Of a stretch of DNA of 64,000 nt, positions 11,119 to 23,765 are shown piece after piece; position 1 is the stretch's first letter; every line of letters starts with the position of its first letter. Where the stretch lies: assembly GCA_030267565.1 (NCBI GenBank), contig BRXU01000011.1, positions 734,501-798,500 on the forward strand. Direction: 5' to 3'. Source of the DNA: Pleodorina starrii (lineage: Eukaryota > Chlorophyta > Chlorophyceae > Chlamydomonadales > Volvocaceae). Under the pieces are notes generated by a model, which saw only the letters and a list, made by a program, of their open reading frames with translations, was not told the origin of the DNA and did not search any database. The position numbers and the translations under genes were made by a program.

Positions 11119-14100
11119 TCACCGCTTGCCGGGCGGTGACACCAAGTCTGGATTGTAGTCGTCGTCCTCCTCCAGCTCGTCCTCTCCGGGCGGCGCGGGT
11201 GCCGTACCGAATAGCTCCTTGTGCAGCTCCGTGTAGTTGACCTGCGTCGGGGCCGTGGCATCATCATCATCATCATCATCATCATCGTCATCATTGTCGT
11301 CATCATCGCCATCATTACATCCCACGAGGAGTCCAATAACCAATCGCACTCTCTTGAGCGACGCAGGGCGACGGCGCCGGACGGAGCCGCAAGCCGCACA
11401 CAGCAGGACCGACAAGACAAGGGCACAAGATGCGCTGCACCAAACCCAGCCGGCCCCCCCTCCCCACGCACACACCTGCTTGCGCTGCCGCTTGCCCTCC
11501 AGCACAGGCTCCAGCCCCTCGCCCTCGCCGCCCGCGTCGGATCCCAGCTCGTCCTCCTCCTCCTCGTCCTCGCCCATGCCGCTCAGGTCCCCCGACTCCT
11601 CCTCCAGATCATCCATCGCGTCTTCAGAGTCCTCCTCATCCGAGTCCTCCTCCCCTTCCTCCTCTTCGCCCTCACCGCCATCGCCCTCCTCCTCCTCGCC
11701 GCCTCCGCCGCCGCCGCCCTCCTCCCCAGCGGCCTCCGCAGCGTCGCCGGGTGCCCCGGCGGCCCCGCCGGCCTCCTCCTCGCCGTCGCTGCTGGCCACT
11801 CCGGGCTCTGCGGAGGGCCAGAGAGTACGCCGGGCCCTTGGAATCCCCCCCGGGAAATGTGCCCTCCCGCTGAGAGGCCACGGAAATGGGCGCTGTGCCC
11901 TCCCACCCCTCCGGGCCGAGGGCACCACGCGATCACCCACCAGCCCCCCCAGCTGCCGGTACAGGTGTTCGTGCCTCAGGACCCGTGTTGAGCCCGGGGA
12001 GAGACAACAACCGAAGGTCCGCCCCCCAGCCTCCAAGTTGGGACCCTTGCGACGCTGCTCCCCAACAACGTTTGTGGGAACATGGGCGAGACAGCGAGGC
12101 GTTTGCTGGCAGGACACTGCCAGGACAGGCGTGCACCCGGAGAGGAGACGCGGGGCTCCTTCCAGGCATCAGACGCACTAAACGCCAGCACCAGCGATGA
12201 CAGGGCGGCAAGCGAGACCTGCAGCCGTGCCCACCCTATCGTTGCGACAAACGCACGCACCCACCTATGGCGTCAAAGTCCTCGTCCTCCTCGTCCTCTG
12301 AGGGCAGCTCCTCCGCCATCCAGCCGCCCATCGCAGGGACTGCGCCCGGCGGCAGCGGCTTGGCGCGGCGGCGCGACCGCCGAAGCCGCTTGCCGCCGCC
12401 CTCCTCATCCTCGCTGCCTGCGGGGGTGGACGGACGCGGAGGGCGAGGAGGAGGGGGAGGGTGATCAGCGCGGCGCGGTCGGTTTAGAGCGGTACACTCC
12501 CACGGCCCCCAAACCATCCACCCACTCTTGGCCCGCCGTTGCTGCACGTCGTCCATCCGGAGGCCTCGCCACCCCAGCCTCCCACCGCCCTGCCCCACGT
12601 ATCCACGCAGACACCACCGTCACCTACCAACCCGGTACAATCCAACCCGGACCCGACCCGGACCTGACCCAGCCCCATCCAACCCACCCGCGCCCGCCTC
12701 CATGTCCATATCGGGCTCTGCGCTGCCGCCAGCGCCCCCGGGGCCGTCGTCCGGCGGGATGTCACTGGGCGGCAGGATGTTGGTCCACGGCTCGTTGATG
12801 TCGTACTCGATGCCAAATTCCTCATACAACACGTCCAAAATGTCGGCCTGCGCAAACCCCAGGGGCATGAGGGGGCCACCGACCCGGGTCGGTGGGGGCA
12901 GGGTCAGGGGCAAGCTCATCTGAACCACATGCGTGAGCCAGCCAGCACCAGCACCAGCGCCAGCTGCCAATTTGAGGCAGCGAGCCCGCAGACCGCACTC
13001 ACCCGCCCTGCGCCCTCCCGCTTTCCCGGCCTTCCCACCCTGCCCTTCGGGACTCGCCCCCGCAGTCGCGGCACGGTTACAGCCCTCACTGACTGACAAG
13101 AGAGGGCGTTCTCCTCCCGTCCCGCCCCGCCCCGCCCACTTCCCAACCAGCGCGCTCCCGCACCAGGCCCGCGCTCCGCACCTCCCCACGCCACGTCATG
13201 CCGCGTCATGGCCCCTTCCCCCCCACCTTGCAGTCACACGCCGGGCACAGCCAGCCCTCCTCCTCAGGCAGCTTCGACACGTCCAGCGGCGGGTCGAGGC
13301 AGTTTTGGTGGAAGGCGCAGTTGCAGGGGCCGTCGCAGAGGATCACATCGTCGTCCTAGATGCAATCAGGCGGAGCGACACAAGAGGAGAGAGAAGTGGC
13401 GAGGAGAGGAGAGGAGGGAGCAGCAGCACAGAAAGGGCGAGGATTGGGACTTGACGGGCGTTTCAAGGCGATCAAGGGCGTCAGGCGACAGGAGGGCAGA
13501 GCAGCGAGGAGCACCCGTTAACCCATTCCATTCAGCCCGCTATGCAGGACCCCCAGCAAGCTGCGGCGGCACCAGCAGCAGCAGCAGCAGCAACAAGAGC
13601 ACCATTACCAGCAGCACAGCCAGCACTGCGGCGGCAGTCACACGATCATCATCACAGGACTACAGTCCGGTCCACCCGGGCGGGTCTGGTCTCACGTCGG
13701 CCATTTCGTAGCTGTAGCACACGGCACAGAAGATGTGGTGTTCCTCCAGCTCTCCCTCCTCGTCGAAGCAGTCGGCGGGGATGGCGCGCAGCCCCGGCGG
13801 CGCGTCGCACAGCGCCAGCGCCTCGCGTATGGCGGCGCGGCGCCGCTCCAGCGCTACCCGGCTGCGCTGCTTCTCGTACGTCAGCTGTACCTTCTTGCGC
13901 GCGCCGCCGCGCCAACCCTCCGCTGCATAGACGGCCAACGCGTGCTCCTCCTGCGCGCAGGTGCGCATGCGCGGGGGGCAGGGGGTTATGGTGTGGGGCG
14001 TTGTACGCGAGCCCTGTTCTCACCAGCTCCTTTGCTGGTTTCGCTGCGGTTCCGGAAACTTTTTTTGTCCCCCAAGCTCCCGAGGATTGCTCTTTCTTTC

Positions 14101-16354
14101 ACCACCCAAGACCCAACCCTACGAGGGTGGCATTGCCGTCCCATCTCGGCCAAGACCAGCACAGCACAGCCTCGTACCCCAGCCCGGCGGCACCTCACCT
14201 GTTTGATGTGCTGCACCTGCCGCTTCACGCGGCGCAGCAGCGAGTGATAGAAGGCGACGCTGTTGCCCTTCTGCGGTACGCCGGACCCCGGCGGCGGGGT
14301 GCCGCCCTCGTGCTCGCCGTCAGAGCCGCCCTCGGACTGCGTGCAGGGTTTGGGCGGTGATAAGGCGGGGGCGGGACACAGCGGTGGGGTTGGGTGGAGG
14401 TGGAAGGGGGACAGCGGGCGGGCTTGGATTCGGAGCGGAATTTTGTGTCTGCGACACTGCGAGCGGGAGATGCTGTATTTATGTAAACAAGACGCAACCA
14501 CGTCATGACATCCCTTTATCGTTTCGAACTTTGACGTCTTGACATTATCGATTTTTACAAGGTGAAAGCTGTAAGAAACTGAAGCTGGACATAGTCCGTC
14601 CCAGTCTGCATGGAAAGCAGAATGAGCGCCCAACAGCACCGCACACGGAAGCTGACGACTTGGCATATATGCGTTTAATCATAATTTTCATGAAACCCCT
14701 TGGCGAACTACCGTGACCAAATCGTTGTGCAGCGAAGGCCAAGGCTGAATTTGAAAGCGAAAACCCTCAGAAAGCTGACACAACGTACATCGGGTCTAAA
14801 TCGGCGATAATCATGAGATCACAACAACGTGAATTGCAATTGCAATGCCGATTAACCATCGCTGAGGGCCTGTAGTGCGCACAACGTTGCCGGGAAAGCT
14901 CTTGAGCGCAAGGTTGCGACCCTGCCCTACCACGGGTGAAGCCCTACGACGCTTGAAAGATGGTCGGGCCATTCGAACGATACTTCTTGGAGTATTTCAG
15001 TCTAGCGGATAGCGTTACCAGACCACAAGGACGCCGTGAACCCTTCGTTTTCCCGAAGTGTGTACGGCCGCTGCTGGCCACATTTCCTGGCAAACTACAA
15101 CAATAAACTTTGCGTCTGTGCAGGCGCGTCATTAAGTTTGACTGCTTGCCCTGGCAACCAAGTACGGGAAATTGTCGCGGCGCGTTGGGAATACTGTCCC
15201 GTGGATCACAAACAAAGAATGATCAGTCGTAAAGCGTTAGGAAGAGCAGGACGCCGATGGAGAGAAAGGCTTTCAGCTGCAGTTGGCGGCGGCGGCAAGA
15301 ACCAGAAACCATGCACCCCTCCTACACACGCCTTCATGCCCTCCCTCCGTCCCAGCCTAGAACTCGCCCATCCATGAGCACTCACACACACGCCACGCAC
15401 CTTGTAACCGTCCGCCAGCTTCCGCCGCTTCCGCTCCCGCCGCTGCTGCCGCTCGCGCTCGCGCTTCGCCGCGAGCGCCTGTTCCCGCCGCTGCTGCGCC
15501 GCCGCCGCACTGTCCACGGCCGAGGCGCCGCCGCCGCCGCCACCGCCCGCTAGCCCAGACGTGGTCGCGGCCGTCGGCGCCACCACCGCCGCCAACGCTG
15601 CCGCGCGCAAAGGCGTCTCCCGCCGCCTCGAGGCGTTCTCCCCCATCGTCACCGCTGCCGCAGCTGCCATTCGCTCCTCCTTGAGGCGCTGCCGCCGCTG
15701 CCGCTCTCGCTCGCGTTTCACCACCAACTCCCGCTCGCGCAGCTCGTCGGCCGCCTCATCCGGGATGGCGGCGGCTTCGCCCTCCTGGGCGTCCAATGCG
15801 CGGCGCCCATCGCCGCCGCCGTCATCGTCGTCGTTCCCACTGTCGCGGCCGTCGCCGGAGCCGTCGCCGTCGTCGGAGTCCTCTGAGCCGGATCCCGTCT
15901 CCATGTCATCGGGCCGCCGCGGCGGCCGCCGCTCACGCCTCGCGCGCTGCGGCTGCTGCTGCCGCCCCGAGTCGTGCTCCTCATCTCCCTCAGCGCCACC
16001 GTCACGATGATCGCCGTCGTCATCGTCGCCGCGCGGAAAGCGCGGCAGTCCTGGCGGCCCGTGGCCCATGCCGGAGGAAGTCGTGTAACCGCTGCCGCCG
16101 CCGCCGGCGACGGTGGCGCCGACGCCGTCGCCGCCGTCGCCCTGCCGCTGCGCCATGCGCTCTTGCTTGAGCCGCAGCCGCCGCTGCCGCTCGCGCTCCC
16201 TCTTCACCGCAAGTTCCCGCTCGCGCTTCTCTGTGGGCGTGCCCATGAACTTCTGCCGGAGGCGTTTCTGAGCCGACGGCGAGTCGGCGGCCTCGCCAAT
16301 GCCGCCTGCGCCGCCGCCGTCCGGGTTCGAAGCAGCCGCCGCGGTGACCGCCGG

Positions 16355-16385
<31 letters not shown>

Positions 16386-19300
16386 GGGGTCACGATCACC
16401 GCCGGTCGGCTTGGCGGCTGGAGCCGGATGATGGGCCCGCCGCCGGAGGGAGGCAGCGGCGGCGGGAGGATGAGCGGCGGCAGCGACGGCAGCGGAATAA
16501 TGATGGAGCCCGGCGGCGCCTTGATGCCCGCCAGCGCAGCCGCCGCCGCGCTAAGCGCGAAGGGCAGGTGTTGCAGCGCCGAGAACGCAGGGGCGGCTCC
16601 CGGCGCCGCTGATGAAGGCACGGCCGCCGCGGTCGTCAAGGCACCAAGGCCCGGCAGCTTGACATCCGCGGGTAGGACGGGTGACGCGACGGCGCCGTTG
16701 GGCCGCGCTTGGCCGCCGCCTGCGGCGGCGACGGCGGCGCCCCCGGCGCCGCTGGCGGGAGCGGCCGCGGCGGCGGGCTTGGCCTCGCCCGCCTCCGACG
16801 GCCCGCCGTCCTCCCCGTCGCCCGTCATCTGGACGTCGGGGTCAGTGGACGAGCCCACCTGCGCCGCCCCCACCGCACCTGCTGCCTGCTGCTCCTCCCG
16901 CCGCAGCCGCATCTCCTGCCGCTGCAGCCGCTCGCGCTCGCGCCGCCGCGCCAGCTGACGCTCGCGGCGCTCCTCCGGCGTCAGCGCATCCGCTCCGCTG
17001 CCGGCCGCCGTAGCTGCCGCCGCCGCCGCCGCCTGCGGCGGCGGCAGCGGCGCGGCTGCCGCCGCCGGCGGCCCGACGATGGGCAGCGCGGCCGGCGCCC
17101 GGTCAACGGCGGCATCCGGACCGAATGGACCGGTCAGCAACCCCTCTGCTGCAAGGATTGCATGCTGCTGCGGCTGCTGCTGCTGCGGCTGCTGCTGCGG
17201 CTGGTTCTGAGCATTGCTGGCTTCCTTCAGCTTCCGCAGCTCCGCGCGCCGCTGCCGCTCGCGCTCCCGCCGGCGCGCCAGATCCCGCTCGTGGCGCTCC
17301 GCCGCAGACAGCTTGGCCTGCCCCTGCCCCTGCTGGCCCCCCTGCTGCTGCGCCTGCTGCTGCTCCTGCTGCTTCTGCCGCTGGCGCTGGTGTGGGTCGG
17401 TCTCAGAGTCGCCGTCGGCCTCGCTGCCGCCGGCGGCGGCGGCGGCGACGCCGCCCGCGTGTGCGGCCGCGGCCGCCCGCGGTTGGCCACCGCCGTCGCC
17501 GCCAGCGCCGTTCTGCAGCAGGGGCTGTTGCTGCTCCTGCCGCATCTTGAGTCGCTGCTCCGCCGCCTCGCGGCGCAGGCGCCTCGCGGCCTCACGACGC
17601 CGCGCCAAATGCGCCTGCCGCTTGGCCTCAGCCTCCTCGGACAACTGGGGTGTGAAAACAAGGAGGGGCGGTCGTTCCGTTAAGAGAGCGCAACGCAGTG
17701 TGGCGCAACTGTGACTGGGGTGTCAATGCGACAAAATGAGCGAGGCCTAGCTGGGCCTTATTTCTTATGCAGCTTTCCCGTGTCCATTTGAAAACCACGC
17801 GCGTATCGCCAAGCAAGCTGCCACGCGCGCGCAGAGCCGCGGGACCCACCGGCGGCTTGCCCGGCTGCGGGGGGCGACGGCTGTTCGCCGCGTGCCTGCG
17901 CCTCAGATCCGCGTCGGAGCCCTCGGACGCCTCCTCCTCCTCCTGCTGCTCCTCCTCCTCGTCCTCATCTTCCTCCTCCCCCTCGTCCAGATCCCCCTCC
18001 TCGCCCTCCTCCACCTCTTCCTCGCTGCCTCCCGCCCCAGCGGCGCCCTCCTCAGCGTCCTCTCCCTCGCCTGGCGTGGCAGTCCGCCGCTTTCCCGGCC
18101 GCGGCGCGCCGCCGTCGGAGCCCTCCGAGCCCTTGCCCACCGACCGGGCCCGCGCCGGCGGTGCGGCCGCCGCCGCGTCGCGGCCGCCCGCCTGGTGACG
18201 GGAGAACAGCGGCGCGTCGGCGAAGCGCGCCGGCACGGGCGCGGAGCGCCGCGGCCTGCCGCCCGCCGTCACCGTCGCCGCAGCGGCGGCCTCCGCCGCC
18301 ACCGCCCCGGCGGCCGCCAGGCCGCGGCTTCCATTGGCCGCCACGGCGGGCCCGCCGGCTTCTGACTTCACCGACGGCGGCTCCACTTTAGATTGGACAG
18401 CCCTCGCAGCAGCGGCGGCAGCGGCAGCGTTTTGGCGCTGCTGCTGTAGCACTTGTGGCGCCTTGATACCGGGAAGCTTGATAATGAGTCCCGTGCCGCC
18501 CGTCTCCGCCTTGACGCTTCGCTGCGGCGCCGCCAGCTCAGGCCTCACAGCGGGCTGCTGTACTTGCTGCTGCAGCGGCGGATGGGCCTGCTGCTGCTGC
18601 TGCTGCGGTTGTGGGACCGGCACTTGCGGGCCTTGGCTGTGCTGACGAAGCAGCTGCTGGTGCTGAGGCTGCGCGCTGGCCACGCCGCCCGCCGCCGCTA
18701 GCCCGCCGCCAGCGCCGGCGGCGGCGGCCAGCGGGTTGAAGACCCGTGGGTCGGCTGTGGCCGCCAGCGTCGCGTTACCCTGCACCGGCATCACACCGGC
18801 ATTGCCGCCGGCACCGACCGAGGGCGAGCCTGTGGACAGCTGCCGCTGCAGCTTCTGTTGCTGCTGCAGTTGCTGCAGCTGCTGCTGGAGCTGCAAGTGC
18901 TGCAGCTGCTGCTGCGCCGTCGCACCGGACATGTTGCCGGGCACAAAGTTCTGGAAAAGGGCCGCCTGCTGCTGCGGGTGGCCCGGGGCGCCAGGCGCGG
19001 GAATGAAGGTGCTGCGGCCCGGCAGCTGCGCCGGCAGCGGCGGCGTCGCCGCCGACTGGCGGATGGGCACCATGCCTTGCGCCGGCACAGCGGCGGCGTT
19101 CGTGCCGCCGGCAGCCATCGAGTACGGCATGCCCGCCAGCGGGAAAGCAGCGGCAGCCTCCCGCTGGCCCACCGCCGCCGGCCCTGCGCTCCAGGGAAGG
19201 CCCACCAGCCCTCCGGATGAGCCCAGCAGCCCGCCGCCGCCGCCGGTGCTGAAGAACGTCGTCACCGCCGCGGCGTGCGGATGCTGCGGCACGAGGCTTC

Positions 19301-20761
19301 CCGGCAGCGCAGCCATGTTCGCCAGCGCTGCATTGGCCGCGCGCGCCCCGGCGGCGCCGCCGACGGGTCCTGCGGCGGTCGCCTGCGGCGCGGCGGCGAA
19401 CCCGCCTTCGATCATGAAGTCGTCGTCGGCGCCGTCGAACTGCGGAATGGTCCAACCGCCGGCAGATCCCGCGCCGGCTTCACCGACCCGCGGGTCACCA
19501 TCGCCATCCTCGTCGGAGCCAGATTCCGGATCTGCGTCCGAGCTGCCGCCCTGCACGCCGTCAGCCGCCCCACGCGGCGCGTCGTCACCGCCACGCGCTT
19601 CTCCATCGGCGGTCGGGGGCAACGAAGAGGCGCCGCCGCCGCGGCGCTGCTGCAGTACGGGGTGCTGCTCGGCCGCGAGCTGCCCCGCGCCCGCACCACG
19701 GCGTCCCGCAGCGCCGGAGCAGCCCTCCGCTGCGGAGGCGCCAGCCGAAGCCGAAGCGCAGCTTGCCGACGGCTCCTGACGATAGCGCACCTCCACAGCC
19801 GCCGTTTCGTCCGCTGCGGCTTCCCCATCACCGCCGGACGGCATGGCGACGGCAGGGCCGCGCCGCGAGCGGCCATCGAGGCGCTCCAGTCCAGAAAAGC
19901 CATTGCGCTCCGAAGTGGTGGCGGCGCCACGGGCCTTATCGCCGGCAGGTGGCAATGCGCCGTCGCAGCGGCCGCCGTCGCCGCCGCTGCCGCCAGGAGC
20001 TGCGCCGTCAGCGGCCGCAGGGCCCCTGCGGGTCACGGCGCTCGGCCTGTCAGCCGCGGACGCAGATGCATCGCGGGAGCTGCCGGCCCCGTCCCTGGCC
20101 TCACGGCCGCCGCCACGGGCACCATCACCACCACCAGCGCCGCCGTCATTGTCGTACTCGTCGTCGCTGCCCTCCCTGTACCGCCGATCGATGCCCGCCA
20201 TGTCATAAGACGGGTGCCCGCCGGGGCCGCCCGGTCGGCCTGGACCCGGGCCCGCGGCGCCGGCGCTGCCGCCGCTCAAGCCCCGCTGCCCATCGTAGTA
20301 CATGCTGCCGTACCGATTCCCCTCGAAAGCAGCATGGCCCGGCGCGACGCCGCCTCCTCCGCCGCCGCTGTCCATGGACCCGCCGCCGTGCTTCATGCCC
20401 GAAGCAGCGCCATATGCGGCAGACAGGGGCCGCTGCCCCGAGGCGCCTCCGGAGGCCGCTGCAGCCTTGGCCATTGCCGCAACCGTAAATGCGGCCACCA
20501 GGTTGTCCATGTCACCGGGCGCGCCGTATGCGTCAAGGCCGCTACTGCCGCCGCTCTGTTGCCCGCTGTTGGCGGCTTGCAGGCTGCTTATGTTGCCCCG
20601 ATAGGCCGGTATCTGGCTTGGGTGCTGCTGCTGCTGTTGCTGGTGTTGCTGCTGCTGCTGGTAGTGGTGATGGTGTTGTGGGTGGTGCTGTTGGTAATGG
20701 TGCTGCTGTTGCTGTTGGTGCTGTTGCTGCGGGTGGTGATATTGCTGCTGGTGCGGCGACC

Positions 20762-20792
<31 letters not shown>

Positions 20793-22424
20793 CTGCTGAA
20801 GAATCAGCTGCTGCTGGTGATGGTGCTGCTGCTGCTGCTGCTGGTGGTGGTGCTGCGGCGGCGGTCCGGCGTCCTGCAGCTGTTGCTGCTGCAGCTGCAG
20901 CTGTTGCTGGTGATGCAACTGCAGCTGCAAGTGCTGCTGCCGCCGCGCCGCCGCGGCCGCTGCCAGCGCGTCCTGCGCGGCCCATGGGTCCTCTTGGTTC
21001 CGCCGCGGCGGCGGCCCACCGCCGCCCATGCCGATCCCCAGGCCCGCCGCATCCACGCCCGCAAGACTCGCAAACAGCTCCATGGAGATACCACCGCCGC
21101 CACCCATGCCGGCGGAGGCGGCTGCCGCCGCCGCCGCCGCGGCGGCCGCTTCCGGATCCTGCGCAGGCTCCTCGCCTTCCTCGTTGCCCTGCACCGCCGC
21201 CAGTATCTCCGGTGGGACTGAGTCCGCGGGAACCAATCGGTAGCCGGGTGGATAGTCCTTGCGGGGCCGGCCGCGGCCGCGCCGCACGGGCATGCCCTGG
21301 GGATCCAGCAGCACCATGCCGCGGGGGTACGGCACCGCGCCGGACAGCAGGCCGCCGCGCGGCAGGGTCGGCGCGGGCGGCTGCTGCGGCATGCCGTTGC
21401 GCCAGCGAAGAAAGGGCGGGAGAGGTGCGGGAGAGGCGGGACGGGTGTCAGAGCGGGTAGGAGTTGCGTGGGCCTAGGCACCGGCGGTGGTGCCCGCCGC
21501 GGAGTGGTGAGGGAGGCGAGGCAGAAGCAGGAGCAGCACGATACGACGATGACCGCAGGAAGCTATACGCTTGGCGAGGAAAAGGAGAGGCAAGGCAAGG
21601 CATGTACCGGTACGCTTCGGAGGGATGCAGGGTTTCAGTGGGGCAAGGGTGGCGGGCGCAAGGGCGCACCTGCTGCGGCTGTGGCGGAGGGGGCTGCGGC
21701 GGTGGGGCGGCCTGCTGCATGCCCGCCACGGCGGCGACGGCGCGCCGCGCCGCAGCCGCCGCCGCGTAAGGCGGCGGCTGCTCCACGGCATACTGAGCCG
21801 CGAACTGCTGCTCGTACTCTGCGTCGCCGACGCCCATTGGCTGCGCCGGCATGGGCCTCATGGGCTTCCGCTTGCGGTTCCGCGCGGCCAGCATCGCGGC
21901 GGCGGCAGTGGGATCCCCCCCATACGATGGATCCTGTCCCCCATAGCCTTCTGAGTCTACGGGATCGTAGCCGTCGTAGGCCTCGTCGAGATAAGCACCG
22001 TCGTCGACGTAGCCCGGCCCAGGTAGGCCGTAGGGGGGTTGGCCGTAGCCATCCGGTCCCCTCGGCCTCAGAACCTTGGGCCCGGGCGGCCGGCCGCGCC
22101 GCTTGGGCGGCAGAGAAGTGCCTTCAGAGTAGTCACCGTAGGGGTTCTGGTCGGCCAGGGCGCCGTGCGCGGGGTTGATGGCGTATGTGGGCGGCTGCTG
22201 TCCGATGCGTCCTTGCGGGTTGGGCGGGTAGCCCAGCATTCCTTGGTAGGGACCAGCTGGGGCTTGATCATAGCTTTGTTGTTGCCGGTATGCAATTCTC
22301 AGGTCTTCTCCCGGGCTTGCGGCGAGTCCTTCCGGCGGGCCATACTGCTGCGGTCCGTCATGCGCGCGAAAAGGTTGAGCAGGCATGCCCCGGTGCCGTT
22401 TGTAATCAGGCTCATCTGGGGGAC
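11119..22424 (-). CDS. HAT3.1/PRHA-like PHD-finger protein with AT-hooks, very large
   Basis: Ten minus-strand exons: 22424-21670, 21383-17850, 17644-15401, 14336-14199, 13950-13696, 13355-13227, 12847-12688, 12417-12265, 11807-11476, 11241-11119; about 2,600 codons. The 5' exon is not resolved; the exon ending at 22424 starts with two bases of a split codon, although an internal ATG near 22388 could serve. Order along the protein: AT-hook [12 protein letters not shown]-hook [11 protein letters not shown], a long Gln/His/Ala/Gly-rich region, then several copies of an R/E-rich block of the type KRERERQRR. The conserved part follows: YAAEGWRG, then a PHD finger split over two exons (IFCAVC / [23 protein letters not shown]), [12 protein letters not shown], an acidic stretch with DEEDEDFD, and [15 protein letters not shown]. 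This order matches plant HAT3.1/PRHA up to the homeodomain, which I cannot find before the stop. The likely role is nuclear chromatin or DNA binding. The 1,064-bp intron at 14337-15400 leaves a small chance that two genes are joined here. Confidence 0.75.
14337..15400. other. Long AT-richer intron or possible gene boundary in the PHD-finger locus
   Basis: The interval between exons 15401-17644 and 14199-14336 is far longer and less GC-rich than the other introns of this gene. It contains a TGTAA on the minus strand (14555-14559). Donor (AAG before GTGCGT) and acceptor (GCAG before TCCGAG) are both phase 0 and compatible. No coding sequence is recognised inside. Confidence 0.5.
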
Positions 22425-23765
22425 CTGCGAGCGCATAATTTAAAGAATACCATGGCAGCTCAGTCAACGCGAGAGCGAACTCCCCACCCACATCCCGTTC
22501 CGAACGCCCGCGCAACAAAATACAAGTTCGCAAGAAGATCCCCGTAAAATAAGAGCTAAAAAAGTCGTCCACTTCTTAAGGTCTCCGAGACACGCAGACG
22601 CGCCGCGGCCGGCACGCCCTCGAGCCTCAAGCCGAAACGTGGAGCTCAGGCTCGATCCGCCACGCCTCATTATTCCGTCAGTTCCCACGGAAGTATATGA
22701 TTTCCAGCACTTATCAAAATGTCGCAGGTGCCCTTGCGACCAGCCCCAACGCACCAGCCTCGCGAAGCGCCTGAGCATAGCGCAAGAGGTTCAGCTGTGC
22801 TGCATTATCCATTTCACCAAAGCAAAATTCCGGTCTGCGTCGTGCGCTGTGCGAAGCCCACGACACCTCAGGCCCAGACCAGGCAGCAGATAATAATTTC
22901 TACATACAGGCTTGAAGACACGCTTGCGTATCTTGGTATACTGTATTGATTTTATGTGTCAGTACACATAGCGGCGTTGAACTATGACTTTTTGTGACGT
23001 GTTCCATGGGTACGTGTTTTGCCCCACCGTGCGGGGGCCCAATCCGCAATCCCCGTCCTGTCGTTCAGCAGCAACACCAAGACTTGTGCCCCTTCTTCTA
23101 ATAGGAGGAATTTCCAGATATGGTTATCTATGCGTAAACGCACACGATCTGAAGCCAAATCCCTGGGATGAGTGGGTGACCTTGGGGGCCAAGGCGACAG
23201 GGCAAGAGTATGTGCCGGCATGGTCCATATTGCTGCCCGTATTGGGACATGTCTCCGGGGCGTTTCATATATGACTGCACTCCTGCAGAACACAAGGGGC
23301 GGCGCGAGCTGCGTGAAGAATTTGTGAAACACGCGCCCACTGCTCCGTCACCACGAAGGTCCGGGTCATATGAAATTGTCACTGGTGACAGTGGCCAAGT
23401 TGATTATATCCTTTGCCCAGCAATCCTGCTTCGCTCACAATTTGTGTACGAAACTAACCGTTTGTTGACAACGGTCTTCGCCCGCGAGTTTAACCCTTTG
23501 TATGGTCAATTGCTCCAATTGACTGCAAGGTCTTCACCATAAGATATTAACCTGGGCTTCATTGCGCATGACGAGCATGTGCACGGTGATAAAAGCGGCG
23601 GCAAGGAATTGGCATTTTCTGCCCGCTAGGTAGCTTTATAGTTTTCCTAGGCCGGCTGGAGTCCAATAATTTTCTTCGTAATATCCGCAAATCAGAGAGT
23701 TACTTGGGCGGCCGTTGGCCCAAACTGCTTTCAACGTCGACCACAACCTTCAACAGACCCAAACC
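22425..23765. other. Divergent intergenic region between the PHD-finger gene and tRNase Z
   Basis: About 1.3 kb between two genes transcribed away from each other, with lower GC than the flanking exons. It should hold both promoters and the unresolved first exon of the PHD gene. Open frames such as + 22984-23274 have no recognised family. No core element is assigned. Confidence 0.45.

Noticed and set aside
10973..11300. Search for a homeodomain downstream of the PHD protein
   Set aside because: No WFxxRR-type helix or other homeodomain signature was found on the minus strand between 10.6 and 11.3 kb in any frame.
18736..21460. Long plus-strand open frames opposite the large PHD-gene exons
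   Set aside because: They are antisense shadows of GC-rich, CTG/CAG-repeat coding sequence on the minus strand. They lack splice sites of their own, and the minus strand carries the AT-hooks and in-phase exons.
22464..22778. Candidate first exon of the PHD gene (MLRRFARL... on the minus strand)
   Set aside because: A GTGCGT donor follows directly, but its phase (0) does not match the exon starting at 22424, which needs one preceding base.
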